A stretch of 64,000 nt of DNA, taken from assembly GCF_900698855.1 (NCBI RefSeq), contig NZ_LR217698.1:1013357-1077356 (forward strand). The letters run 5' to 3'. A program made the position numbers and the translations under genes. A model generated the notes under the pieces. The model saw only the letters and a program-made list of their open reading frames with translations, did no database searches and was not told the DNA's origin. How positions within the stretch are numbered: position 1 is the stretch's first letter; each line of letters opens with the position of its first letter. This document shows positions 55,208 through 64,000 of this stretch, one piece after another. This stretch comes from Erwinia_E haradaeae_F. GTDB lineage: Bacteria; Pseudomonadota; Gammaproteobacteria; Enterobacterales; Enterobacteriaceae.

Positions 55208-55891
55208 CTATAGTAAAGTAAGTTTTTCATATACATAACTAAGAGCAATTTTAAGTACTTGTTTCATTGGGATATTGGTTGAATCAATTTTGAGTGCATC
55301 AGGCGCAAGAAGAAGAGGAGAAGTACTGCGGTAATAGTCACGTTCATCTCTCTCTTGAATCTGATTTACAAGGTTATTAAAATTAACACTAAAGCCATTG
55401 TTCTGCAACTGTAGCTTGCGTCTGTTTACACGTTCAGACAAACTGGCATCTAAAAAAATTTTAACTAATGCATCAGGAAATACTATTGATCCCATATCAC
55501 GACCATCCGTAACGAGTCCTGGTAATACACGAAACTTACGTTGAAACGATAGCAAAACTTCCCTAAGACGAGGTAATATAGCAATTCTTGATGCTAGATT
55601 GCTAATAGTTTGACTACGAATTTTCTCAGATATATCTTTATTTTCTAAAATAACCTGTACTTTTCCATTTTCAGAATAAAAAGTAATCTTAAGATGCATA
55701 GCAATTATGCAAAGATCTTCTTCAGAATTGGTATTTATTTGATTTTCTAATGCTAATAGCGCTAGAGCTCGATAAATGGCACCAGAATCAAGGAAATTCC
55801 ATTTTAAAATATTGGTGATTTCTTGACATAATTTTCCTTTCCCTGCACCGCTAGGACCATCAATAGTTATGACAGGTATCATCTTGATCAT
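55208..55891 (-). CDS. cmk: Cytidylate kinase
   Basis: Phosphorylates CMP and dCMP. 227 residues, the E. coli length. The P-loop is ITIDGPSGAGKGKLCQEI at about 8-25, followed by LDSGAIYRALALLAL, LVTDGRDMGSIVFPDA, KIFLDASLSERVNRR and QERDERDYYRSTSPL. AAGGAG precedes ATG 55891. The gene order cmk-rpsA-ihfB is that of E. coli; aroA, expected just upstream, is missing. Confidence 0.97.
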   Translation of the reverse strand: MIKMIPVITIDGPSGAGKGKLCQEITNILKWNFLDSGAIYRALALLALENQINTNSEEDLCIIAMHLKITFYSENGKVQVILENKDISEKIRSQTISNLASRIAILPRLREVLLSFQRKFRVLPGLVTDGRDMGSIVFPDALVKIFLDASLSERVNRRKLQLQNNGFSVNFNNLVNQIQERDERDYYRSTSPLLLAPDALKIDSTNIPMKQVLKIALSYVYEKLTLL

Positions 55892-57164
55892 CTAGCTTTC
55901 TCCTTAACTAAAACGCTTAAATTTACCTAATCATACTTGAATCTATTATGAATATACTTCATCACGGTGACTGAATTATAAATCGTGATAGGTTCTATAA
56001 AATATTGATTAAACTTCTAAATCATATATTGATGAAGAAACATTTATAAAAATATTAAATAGTGTAGAGATTGGATTTATAGATAAGATTTTATAGCTCA
56101 ATGATCTCTATAATCATTTTGTTTTAAAAAAATTGAATTTTAAAAAATGAAACAATTGAATTTCTTATTCTAGGGGCGTTATTTTATATAAATTGAGTAA
56201 TAATTCTATATAAATTCTTTTGTATCTTAATATATAACTTATATGACTTATATATTCTATTTTGTAATATTTTATGTTAAACACCGAGATTAATGATTTT
56301 TTCGCAAATTTACTAAATTATCTTCTTTATATAGATAATAAATTTAAAGATTAGTTTTTTAGTTTTATTAAAATAATATAACGAATCAAAAATTATAATA
56401 TAAAAGAAATATTATAATAGGGTTAGCATTAATATGAGGATAAAAATATAAATCATAAATTTTATTATTAGTAACTATTTAAATTATATGTTTAGTTGTA
56501 TTAGGTTAATATTAATTAATAAATTGTAAATAAAAGAAATAAAGTAACTATTTCTATTTTCAAAAATATAACATTTTAAAAAAAGAAAAAGAATAAAAAA
56601 ATAATTTAAAGATTATTTAAAATAATTCATTATTTCTTATTCACTTATATGAGAATCTTTATTTATTTAGATTTATCTAGAGTATTTACTTCAATAGAAT
56701 AATGAATGAAATTTAATTTCAAAAAAAATACTTTAAAATTGTAATAATTTTGATTATTAATCACATTAAAATTGATACTTTATCATAAAAAAACAATAGA
56801 CCCAGCAATATTCAGTCACTTATAACATTTTTAAATCAAATCTCATCAAATATGGAATTCATTGGTGCTGATATGTACCTTACATATATTAATTAATATT
56901 TAAAGCATTATGAATAATTATTTACTATCAATATTTTAGAATTTCATTTAGGTTTGATGGCAAAATTTTATCTTTTTTCAAAGATTATAAAATAAACAAA
57001 ATCGTATCTATATTTAGTCTTTTATCAACAAAAAAACAAGTTAATTATTTAAAATTTTTAAATCACTATCGTCATCTTAAATTCTAAAATAATATGTTAA
57101 AATAATAAAATTATAGATTTAAAAAAATTTTTTATTTTATCCAAAAGCAAATAATTCAAATGAC
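55892..57164. other. Non-coding stretch at the position of aroA
   Basis: 1,273 bases between serC and cmk. In E. coli serC and aroA form one operon followed by cmk; aroA is 1,284 bases, almost the size of this gap. No EPSP-synthase motif can be read and stops are frequent, so aroA appears fully eroded in place. G exceeds C on the plus strand. Confidence 0.55.
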
Positions 57165-58252
57165 TTATCTGTGGTGTCGATATTCAAAATCTAGCATAAA
57201 ATCAATTAATTTTTTTACACCAGAAAGTGGCATGGCATTATAAAGTGACGCACGCATACCTCCTGCTGTTTTATGACCTTTTAATCCATATAAACCAGCA
57301 GATAATGATTCAGAAAGAAATGGTTTTTCTAATTGTTTATTTAGAAGATAAAACGGTATATTCGTATACGAACGATTGGATATAGCTATATCATTATAAT
57401 AAAGAGCACTGGCGTCAATAGTATTATATAAGAGATTTGCTTTAATTTTATTTATTTTTTCTAGTTCGTTAAGTCCTCCTTTTTTTTTAACCATTTAAAA
57501 ACTAAACCAGATATATACCAAGAAAAAGTAGGAGGAGTATTAAACATAGAATTACTCTCTGCTAATACTTTATAATGTAAAATTGATGGTAATCCATTAC
57601 ATGCTTGATCTAAAAGACTTTCATGCACAACTACTAATGTTAAACCAGAAATACCAATATTTTTTTGTGCAGCAGCATAGAAGATACCATATTTTCTTAC
57701 ATCAATAGGTCTTGATAAAATAGTAGATGACAGATCTGCGACTAAAGTATGATGAGGAAAATTAGGTTGTTCATGAACAGCGATTCCATCAATAGTTTCA
57801 TTAGGACAAAAATGTACATAAGTAGAATCTTCTGATACTTTCCACTCGTTCATTGGAAGAACAGAACGATATCCTTGCATCAAGGTTGTCGCGTTAATAA
57901 CATTGGGTTTACAATATTTTCTTGCTTCTATACTAGCATTTCTAGACCAATATCCTGTATTAATATAATCTGCCTGAGGATTTTTCCCTAATAGGTTTAA
58001 AGGAATTGATGAAAATTGCCCTCGCGCTCCACCAGAACAGAATAAAATTTTATACCTCATTGGAATCTTAAGTAAATCGCGTAAATTATATTCAGCCTCT
58101 TCAGCAATATCAATAAATTCCTTACTGCGATGACTGATCTCCATAACAGATATGCCTAAACCTCGCCAATTTTTAAGTTCTTTTTCAACATGTTTAAGTA
58201 TATCTCTAGGTAACATAGCTGGTCCAGAACTAAAATTAAAGATTAGACTCAT
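57165..58252 (-). CDS. serC: Phosphoserine aminotransferase, frameshifted in a 9-base A run
   Basis: PLP enzyme of serine biosynthesis and of the pyridoxal phosphate pathway. The N-terminal part (58252 down to about 57489) has FNFSSGPAMLPRDIL, FCSGGARGQFSSIPLN, HFCPNETIDGI and the PLP-lysine segment AAAQKNIGISGL. It shifts at FKWLKKK and stops nine bases after the run. The C-terminal part (GGLNELEKINKIKA..., SYTNIPF, GHKTAGGMRASLYNAMPL) is in the +1 frame. The break lies in nine A of the coding strand (plus-strand T, 57480-57488); ten A would restore FKWLKKKGGLNELEKIN and a normal ~362-residue protein. Everything else is intact, so slippage rescue or very recent inactivation is likely. Confidence 0.92.
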
Positions 58253-58849
58253 TTTTTAACCATATATTAAAATGTTATGTGCTAAAAATTTATTTTTCTA
58301 TATTATATTAGAAAATTTTTATTTATTGTATTATAAAAATTTATTTTTTAATAGATAATTTTATTTCATATGTATGGTTTAAATAAACATAGTTGCGATA
58401 TTAGATCTTTTACCAGGCCTTATTGATGCCAATAAAGTATTTATTAAATCAACACTTAATTAACCTAATATAAAGAATAAATTTTATAATAGTTAAGTAT
58501 TATAAATACAAGAATAAAATATTAAAATAGACTAATAAATCTGGTTTAATTATTTACTAAATGATTGTCCAAACATTATGTATCTATTATTGAAACTATT
58601 AATTTTATCGAAAATAGGTAATTTATCTATTGATTACATTAAATATATTTTACATGATAGATAACATTGTATTATTAAATAGTGATTTTAATATTGAATT
58701 AAACATTATTGGATTGATTATCAAATGTTCTATTAAATTTCATTTATAAAAAAATAAAAAGCAACAATATGTGCTAACTAAAGGATAAGAAATACTTGAA
58801 GTTTATACGATGACTAGAATAATGGATCTAAACAATAAGAATCAGAAAA
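58253..58849. other. Non-coding stretch between serC and hemW
   Basis: 597 AT-rich bases between divergent genes. It should hold both promoters; none could be singled out. No gene supported. Confidence 0.55.
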
Positions 58850-59986
58850 ATGCCTAATCTCCCTAAGTTAAGCTTATACATTCATATGCCGTGGTGCATA
58901 AAAAAATGTCCATACTGTGATTTTAATTCATTTGTTTCACAAACACAAATACCTGAAGAAAATTATATACGTCATTTACTAAATGATCTGTCGAATGATA
59001 TCTCCTTAATATCTGAAAGGAAAATAGATAATATTTTTATTGGTGGAGGCACACCTAGTTTATTTAGTGAAAAAAGTATTCAATTATTGCTTGAGGGAGT
59101 ACACACCCGTCTTTATGTTTCTCCATTTGCAGAAATTACTATAGAAGCTAATCCTGGAACAATGGAAATAAATCGATTTGATGGTTATCAAGCATCTGGC
59201 GTAAATCGTATTTCAATTGGCATTCAGAGTTTTAATCAAAAAAGTTTACAACATATTGATCGTACCTATTATTCAAATAATGCAATACAGGCCATAATTC
59301 TAGCAAATACACTAGGCTTAAATAGTTTCAATCTGGATTTAATGCATGGTCTTCCGCACCAAACAAAGAAAGAAGCATTAAGAGATTTGCAAGTAGCAAT
59401 TAATTTAAATGTTCCACATATTTCATGGTATCAATTGACCATTGAGCCAAATACATTATTTTCCAGATGTCGACCTTCATTACCTAATGAAGATGATTTA
59501 TGGGATATTTTTCAAAAAGGAGATCAGTTGTTACATGCTGCTGGTTACGAACAGTATGAAATTTCATCTTATTCTAGACAAGGGCACTACTGTGCACATA
59601 ATCTAAATTACTGGCGATTCGGGGATTATCTTGGTATTGGTTGTGGGGCGCATGGAAAAATTACTCAATTAAATGGTTCTATTATTCGTACCGAAAAAAC
59701 TAAACATCCTCGTAAATTTATGTCTGGTTGTTATTTATATAAATTATCAGAAGTATGTGACCATGACAAGCCATTCGAGTTTTTTATAAATCGATTCCGA
59801 TTATTGGAACCTATACCTAAAAATGAATATAGAAGTTACACTGGTTTACTAGAACATAGTATTAGAGCTCCTCTTGATATACTAATTACGAAAGGTTATT
59901 TAATAGAAACGGATAATTTTTGGCAAACCACTCAAAAAGGACGATTATTCCTTAATTCTATGTTAGAGGTATTTTTATCTAAATGA
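58850..59986 (+). CDS. hemW: HemW, radical-SAM heme chaperone
   Basis: Radical S-adenosylmethionine protein related to coproporphyrinogen dehydrogenase HemN but acting as a heme-trafficking factor. 378 residues as in E. coli. The iron-sulfur motif CIKKCPYCDFNSF is at about residues 16-28, followed by FIGGGTPSLFS, EANPGTMEINRF, GVNRISIGIQSFN and NLDLMHGLPHQT. The N-terminus LSLYIHMPWC and C-terminus FLNSMLEVFLSK match HemW rather than HemN. It is a single gene; rdgB, upstream in E. coli, is absent. Confidence 0.95.
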   Translation: MPNLPKLSLYIHMPWCIKKCPYCDFNSFVSQTQIPEENYIRHLLNDLSNDISLISERKIDNIFIGGGTPSLFSEKSIQLLLEGVHTRLYVSPFAEITIEANPGTMEINRFDGYQASGVNRISIGIQSFNQKSLQHIDRTYYSNNAIQAIILANTLGLNSFNLDLMHGLPHQTKKEALRDLQVAINLNVPHISWYQLTIEPNTLFSRCRPSLPNEDDLWDIFQKGDQLLHAAGYEQYEISSYSRQGHYCAHNLNYWRFGDYLGIGCGAHGKITQLNGSIIRTEKTKHPRKFMSGCYLYKLSEVCDHDKPFEFFINRFRLLEPIPKNEYRSYTGLLEHSIRAPLDILITKGYLIETDNFWQTTQKGRLFLNSMLEVFLSK

Positions 59987-60926
59987 TACAGTATTAATAT
60001 TTAATATAAGATATTATTGCTTAATAAAAATTCTATTTAACCAATAAAAACTTTATTATTTATATAATAATTTTAATTATTTTATAAACAAGTAATTATA
60101 GTTAAAATATAAAAAATATTTTTATATTCTAATATAATTTATATATTTATTATTTCATATAGTTGATGTTGTTATTAAAAACATAAGATTGTATATATTA
60201 TGGATAATATATATATTTTATATATTATCTATTCATTTTAGATAAATAAAATATTTTTCTTTTATTTTTATAAAAGATTTTTATATATTTTATTAAAAAT
60301 ATTTTTATGTTTGATTTAAATTATGAATATAAATTAATTAATTTATATTAATAACAAATTCATTGAAAATAATTAATACTAGCTATCATAATAAATAACT
60401 TCATCTCTAAATCTCTAAACAATATTTTTAGCACAATGTTTGTACTGTTGTAGAGTATTCATCAAAATTTAATGAATTTTTAAGATTTTTAATCGTTGTT
60501 ATGATTGTTAAATTAAACATCTCTAAGAGATAGTCGGTTGTAAGCTATCTTTATATTTATTCTAATTAAATCCAGAAAGTAATAGATTAATCCATTAATC
60601 TTGAAATAGTATTGCATATTTACTGTTTATGGTTATTTTAGTTTTTTGATAGTATCATTATCTTCAATAAGACATTCTTAACTATTGTTTGGACTAAAAA
60701 TAATTATTACAATTATTACTTTAATTGATGAATGAAATAAAAAATTATTATTTTACTCTGCGTTAGATAACACATGAGATGAAGTAATATCTATTAATAT
60801 CATAGATTCATGTGTCAGAACTCTCTATGTTGCAATCCTGGACAATAAACTTCTAAAACACTTAGAGTAAGCTGCATAGCGATAGGGCTATACCCATCCA
60901 TTATTTCTAGGTCACGAGGGTATAAA
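59987..60926. other. Non-coding stretch between hemW and smg
   Basis: 940 bases with no supported gene. Most is extremely AT-rich, but 60760-60926 is clearly less so and can form a stem (ACACATGA with TCATGTGT, 60770-60815). In E. coli dprA precedes smg; the patch could be a dprA remnant or the smg leader. Confidence 0.5.
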
Positions 60927-61400
60927 GTGTTTGACGTACTTATGTATTTGTTTGAAACTTACATTCATAATCAGGAAGAAATGTGCGTGGATCAAGATAA
61001 GTTAACTAATGATTTATCGGATGCAGGTTTTCATCGTGAAGATATTTTTAATGCTTTGATCTGGTTGGAAAAATTAGTAGATTATCAAGATGAATTGATT
61101 TCTCCAATTTTTTTAACTACTGATTCACTTTCTATGCGTATTTATACTCAAGAAGAAAGTCAGCGTTTAGATGTAAATTGCCGAGGATTTCTTTTGTTTT
61201 TAGAACAGATTCGAGTTTTAAACCTCAAAACACGTGAAATGGTTATTGAACGTATTATGGCTTTAGATACTCTTGATTTTAATCTGGATGATCTTAAATG
61301 GGTGGTTCTAATGGTTTTGTTTAACCTTCCTGGGTGCGAAGGTGCTTATCAAAAAATGGAAGAATTATTATTTGATCATAGTGATGATATTACACATTGA
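60927..61400 (+). CDS. smg: Smg family protein (DUF494)
   Basis: Conserved gammaproteobacterial protein without an established biochemical function. 157 residues as in E. coli. MFDVLMYLFETYIHNQEE, FLLFLEQIRVLNLKTREMV, IERIMALDT and LKWVVLMVLFNLPGCEGAY are strongly conserved. The start is GTG 60927, with GAGGG about 8 bases upstream. In E. coli it lies between dprA and yrdD-tsaC; here only smg and tsaC remain. Confidence 0.94.
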   Translation: MFDVLMYLFETYIHNQEEMCVDQDKLTNDLSDAGFHREDIFNALIWLEKLVDYQDELISPIFLTTDSLSMRIYTQEESQRLDVNCRGFLLFLEQIRVLNLKTREMVIERIMALDTLDFNLDDLKWVVLMVLFNLPGCEGAYQKMEELLFDHSDDITH

Positions 61401-62084
61401 ATATGAACACTACAATTCAGTTGTGACATGAAACATTATTGCATAAATATGTTTCAAACATGCGTTTGATTTAAAATTAAATATTTTAAAAAAAATAAAA
61501 TTAATTGTGTATTGATTTATGTCCTATAAGTTCTATCTGACTTTTTATAAAAAATATTATTATATTTTTCATAAACATTAATATTGAATATTCATTATAA
61601 ATAAATAATAAATGCTTTATAAATAGAAGAGTGAGTGATCTCCTATAATTAATTTTTAATTTAAAAAAGATTTTATTTTTTTTAGTCAAAAATTTTATAT
61701 TTTGCTTTAAAAGTAAATCTTCATATGAAGATAATTCAGAAAACTATATTAGTAAATTTAAATATAATATCAATTATGTATTGTATAGAGTGCTATTTCT
61801 CAAATGTATATAAAATATTGAATTATTTCTCATGAGATACTTTTATCTTGCGCAGAGATAAAAACCTTATATATAATAATTTTTTATTATAAAAATCTAT
61901 AATATATATATTATATAATATATTTTAAAATAATTTTCGTAAAATATTTTGAATTTTTATTTATTAAAAGTTTTTAATTGATGTATTTAGGTTTTTTATT
62001 ATTTATTTATGAGTCTATTATATTATATAAATAACTTTTATTTTCATATTTTATTATGAAATTTTAATTTGGAGCATAGCACAC
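61401..62084. other. Non-coding stretch between smg and tsaC
   Basis: 684 bases. In E. coli the ~540-base yrdD (topoisomerase-like zinc-finger protein) lies here, so the gap agrees with its erosion in place. A 62-codon minus-strand open frame (61501-61689) is low complexity and was rejected. Confidence 0.55.
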
Positions 62085-62651
62085 ATGAGTCCCATTATTC
62101 ATTCATTAATGGAATGTGCAAGATATGTATCTCAGTCAATGGTTGTCTCTTATCCTACTGAATCAGTTTTTGGATTAGGCTGTAATCCTAATAGTCAGAT
62201 AGCAGTCCAACGTCTTCTTGCTTTAAAGAAAAGATCAATGAAAAAAGGTTTAATTCTAGTATCTGCAAATTATAAACAACTTATACCATGGATTGCTGAT
62301 GAGGAATTATCTGATGATCAAAGATCTTACATGTTTTCACGATGGCCTGGACCGGTAACATGGATTGTCCCAGCTCGCCGTACAACTCCATTCTGGCTAA
62401 GAGGGCAATTTACTACAATTGCAGTACGTGTTAGTAATCATCCCACTGTAATTGCTTTATGCAAATCTTGTAATACAGCATTAGTATCAACAAGCGCTAA
62501 TTTAACGGGATTTCTTCCATGTCGTCGCGAATCCGAAGTGATAGAAAATATTGGTAATCATATTCCAGTATTAGTAGGTCAAACTAGTGGTCATCTGCAT
62601 CCATCCGAAATACGTAATCTTCTCACGGGGGAGTTAATTCGTGGAGGATAA
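62085..62651 (+). CDS. tsaC: Threonylcarbamoyl-AMP synthase (TsaC/YrdC)
   Basis: Makes threonylcarbamoyl-AMP, the first step of t6A37 modification of ANN-reading tRNAs. 188 residues (E. coli 190). SYPTESVFGLGCNPNS at about 24-39, KKGLILVSANYKQL, RWPGPVTWIVPA, TTIAVRVSNHP and LVSTSANLTG match YrdC-family active-site segments. The single-domain size and HPSEIRNLLTGELIRGG ending identify TsaC rather than the longer Sua5. ATG 62085 has GGAG 10-13 bases upstream. aroE, which follows in E. coli, is absent. Confidence 0.96.
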   Translation: MSPIIHSLMECARYVSQSMVVSYPTESVFGLGCNPNSQIAVQRLLALKKRSMKKGLILVSANYKQLIPWIADEELSDDQRSYMFSRWPGPVTWIVPARRTTPFWLRGQFTTIAVRVSNHPTVIALCKSCNTALVSTSANLTGFLPCRRESEVIENIGNHIPVLVGQTSGHLHPSEIRNLLTGELIRGG

Positions 62652-64000
62652 GATAAAAAATTTTTTGATAGTGATATTTTTATTGTAAATGTAGTTAAAA
62701 AATCAAATCTATTTAATTTGTTAAGAATAAATAAAGTTTTTATATAAAAAAATGAGCTTATGTTATTTTTATTTTTCTTTTTTTATGTTTCTTGGTTAAG
62801 AAAAATAAGACTTATACAAAGATCACATCGTTAGTTTTGTATGGTGCATGAGAACTTGATAATATTAATTTAAATTTTAATAAATTTATGTTTTATTTAT
62901 ATTTCGAAATTAGGCTATAAATTAATCATCTTTTTATATCTATAAAATAAATTTATTTATCTAGATAGCTTACAAATATTTATTTAAATCTTATTTTATT
63001 GCTTAAACAGGCACTAATGTTACGTTTCTAAATAAAATATTAAATAATTAAAAATGAATATTTTTAGTACATAATATTAACCGTGATTGGAATTCATAAT
63101 CTACTGTGTGTGAAATATTTTAATGAGCGAATGGCTTATTGATTATTCAAAGATTTACTAATCAAGTTTACTATATTTTTTAATTATGAAATTTTATATT
63201 TTATTATTGCAGATACCGTTTTAGGAGATTTTGTATATATTTTATAGATATTTGTATTGATAATAGAAATTTTTTAAAAAGAATTTTTCTTCTAACACAT
63301 GTTTAAATATGATTACGTATATTTAGATATATTTTATATATTAAAGGTCATTTTATATCTATTTTCTTATATGATATTGATTTCATAATATAACATAAAA
63401 TTAGATTTACATTAATGTTTTTGTAAATTATATGTATATGTTTAGTAACGATTTTTTCTAAATAAATTCATTAGATTTATTTCTTAGATCAATTGTTTCT
63501 TAAATTATATCTTAACCAAAATTCCATTAATTATTAAGAGTAGATTGAAAGTTATTTTAATGTTTTAGATCAAATAATTAGAATATATAGAAACTACTGT
63601 CTGATTATCTTTATCTTAAAGATAAATTAAGATTAAATTAGATTTAAGATATTACCATAATTATCTTATTTTTATTATCTTATTTTTAATTTTAACGTAG
63701 AAGATCTATTTGTTTTCAATATGGTCGCTTACATCTATATTGACTTATTCATAATATTACTAATTTATATTGTATATTACAGTGTGTCAACTGATTAGTT
63801 TAGAATCAATTTAAAAAATTTTATCACAAGATTTGAAGTTACTCATTATCTTGACATTAAAACCTATTATTCAGCCTTGAATTTCTATACTAGGTCTCTA
63901 AATTTTCCTCTAGAAAACATGTATTGCATTAATGTAAAGGATATGACTAATTGATACAAATCATGTTTTTCTTAATACTGCATCTATTGATATAATATTT
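62652..64000. other. Non-coding stretch at the right end
   Basis: 1.35 kb of AT-rich DNA to the window edge. No gene, tRNA or long repeat was seen. G exceeds C on the plus strand, opposite to the spacers at 4-17 kb. Confidence 0.55.

Noticed and set aside
61501..61689. 62-codon minus-strand open frame between smg and tsaC
   Set aside because: Low complexity; no similarity to the YrdD zinc-finger protein expected at this position.

Overview
The window looks like a chromosome segment of an AT-rich, gene-poor gammaproteobacterium (Enterobacterales). It is most likely an obligate insect endosymbiont at an intermediate stage of genome reduction. The recognisable proteins are close to their E. coli counterparts and many local gene orders match E. 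coli: gmk-rpoZ, kdsC-lptC-lptA-lptB...ptsN, zapA/pepP-ubiH, yggS-yggT, gltA/sdhCDAB-sucAB, serC...cmk-rpsA-ihfB and smg...tsaC. More than a third of the window is non-coding AT-rich DNA. Several gaps sit exactly where E. coli has a gene and are close to that gene's size. No insertion sequence, prophage, CRISPR array or cargo island was seen. A Sodalis-allied symbiont, such as the AT-rich gamma symbionts of mealybugs, is a plausible but unproven placement.

Layout. 1-22 kb: gmk and rpoZ; the asparagine permease gene ansP; a frameshifted recD; the Kdo and LPS-transport cluster kdsD, kdsC, lptC, lptA, lptB; ptsN; zapA; pepP-ubiH. 22.5-28.1 kb: a complete rrn operon on the minus strand (promoter, boxA, 16S, tRNA-Ile, tRNA-Ala, 23S, 5S, terminator). 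28.2-36.2 kb, minus strand: groEL without groES, yggS-yggT, truA, gltA. 37.6-45.1 kb, plus strand: sdhCDAB-sucAB. 45.4-55.9 kb: priA, then ffh, tRNA-Ile(CAU), tilS, ihfB, rpsA and cmk on the minus strand. 57-64 kb: frameshifted serC, hemW, smg, tsaC, then an empty tail.

Functional picture. What survives is translation (rRNA, tRNAs, rpsA, truA, tilS with its own substrate tRNA, tsaC), envelope building (Kdo synthesis and the Lpt pathway), protein folding and targeting (groEL, ffh), and a respiratory TCA segment from citrate synthase through 2-oxoglutarate dehydrogenase to succinate dehydrogenase. sucCD do not follow sucAB.

Most notable observations. (1) PriA is full length and keeps its zinc cysteines but has lost helicase motifs I, Ia, IV, V and VI. 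(2) A 27-bp hairpin extends helix 45 of 23S rRNA, the classical intervening-sequence site. (3) recD and serC are each broken by one missing base in a 9-base A/T run, so transcriptional slippage could restore both. (4) groEL has no adjacent groES. (5) Non-coding DNA changes from C-rich to G-rich on the plus strand at about 49-56 kb, as expected near a replication origin. All homology statements come from reading the sequence from memory of the families; no database search was run.
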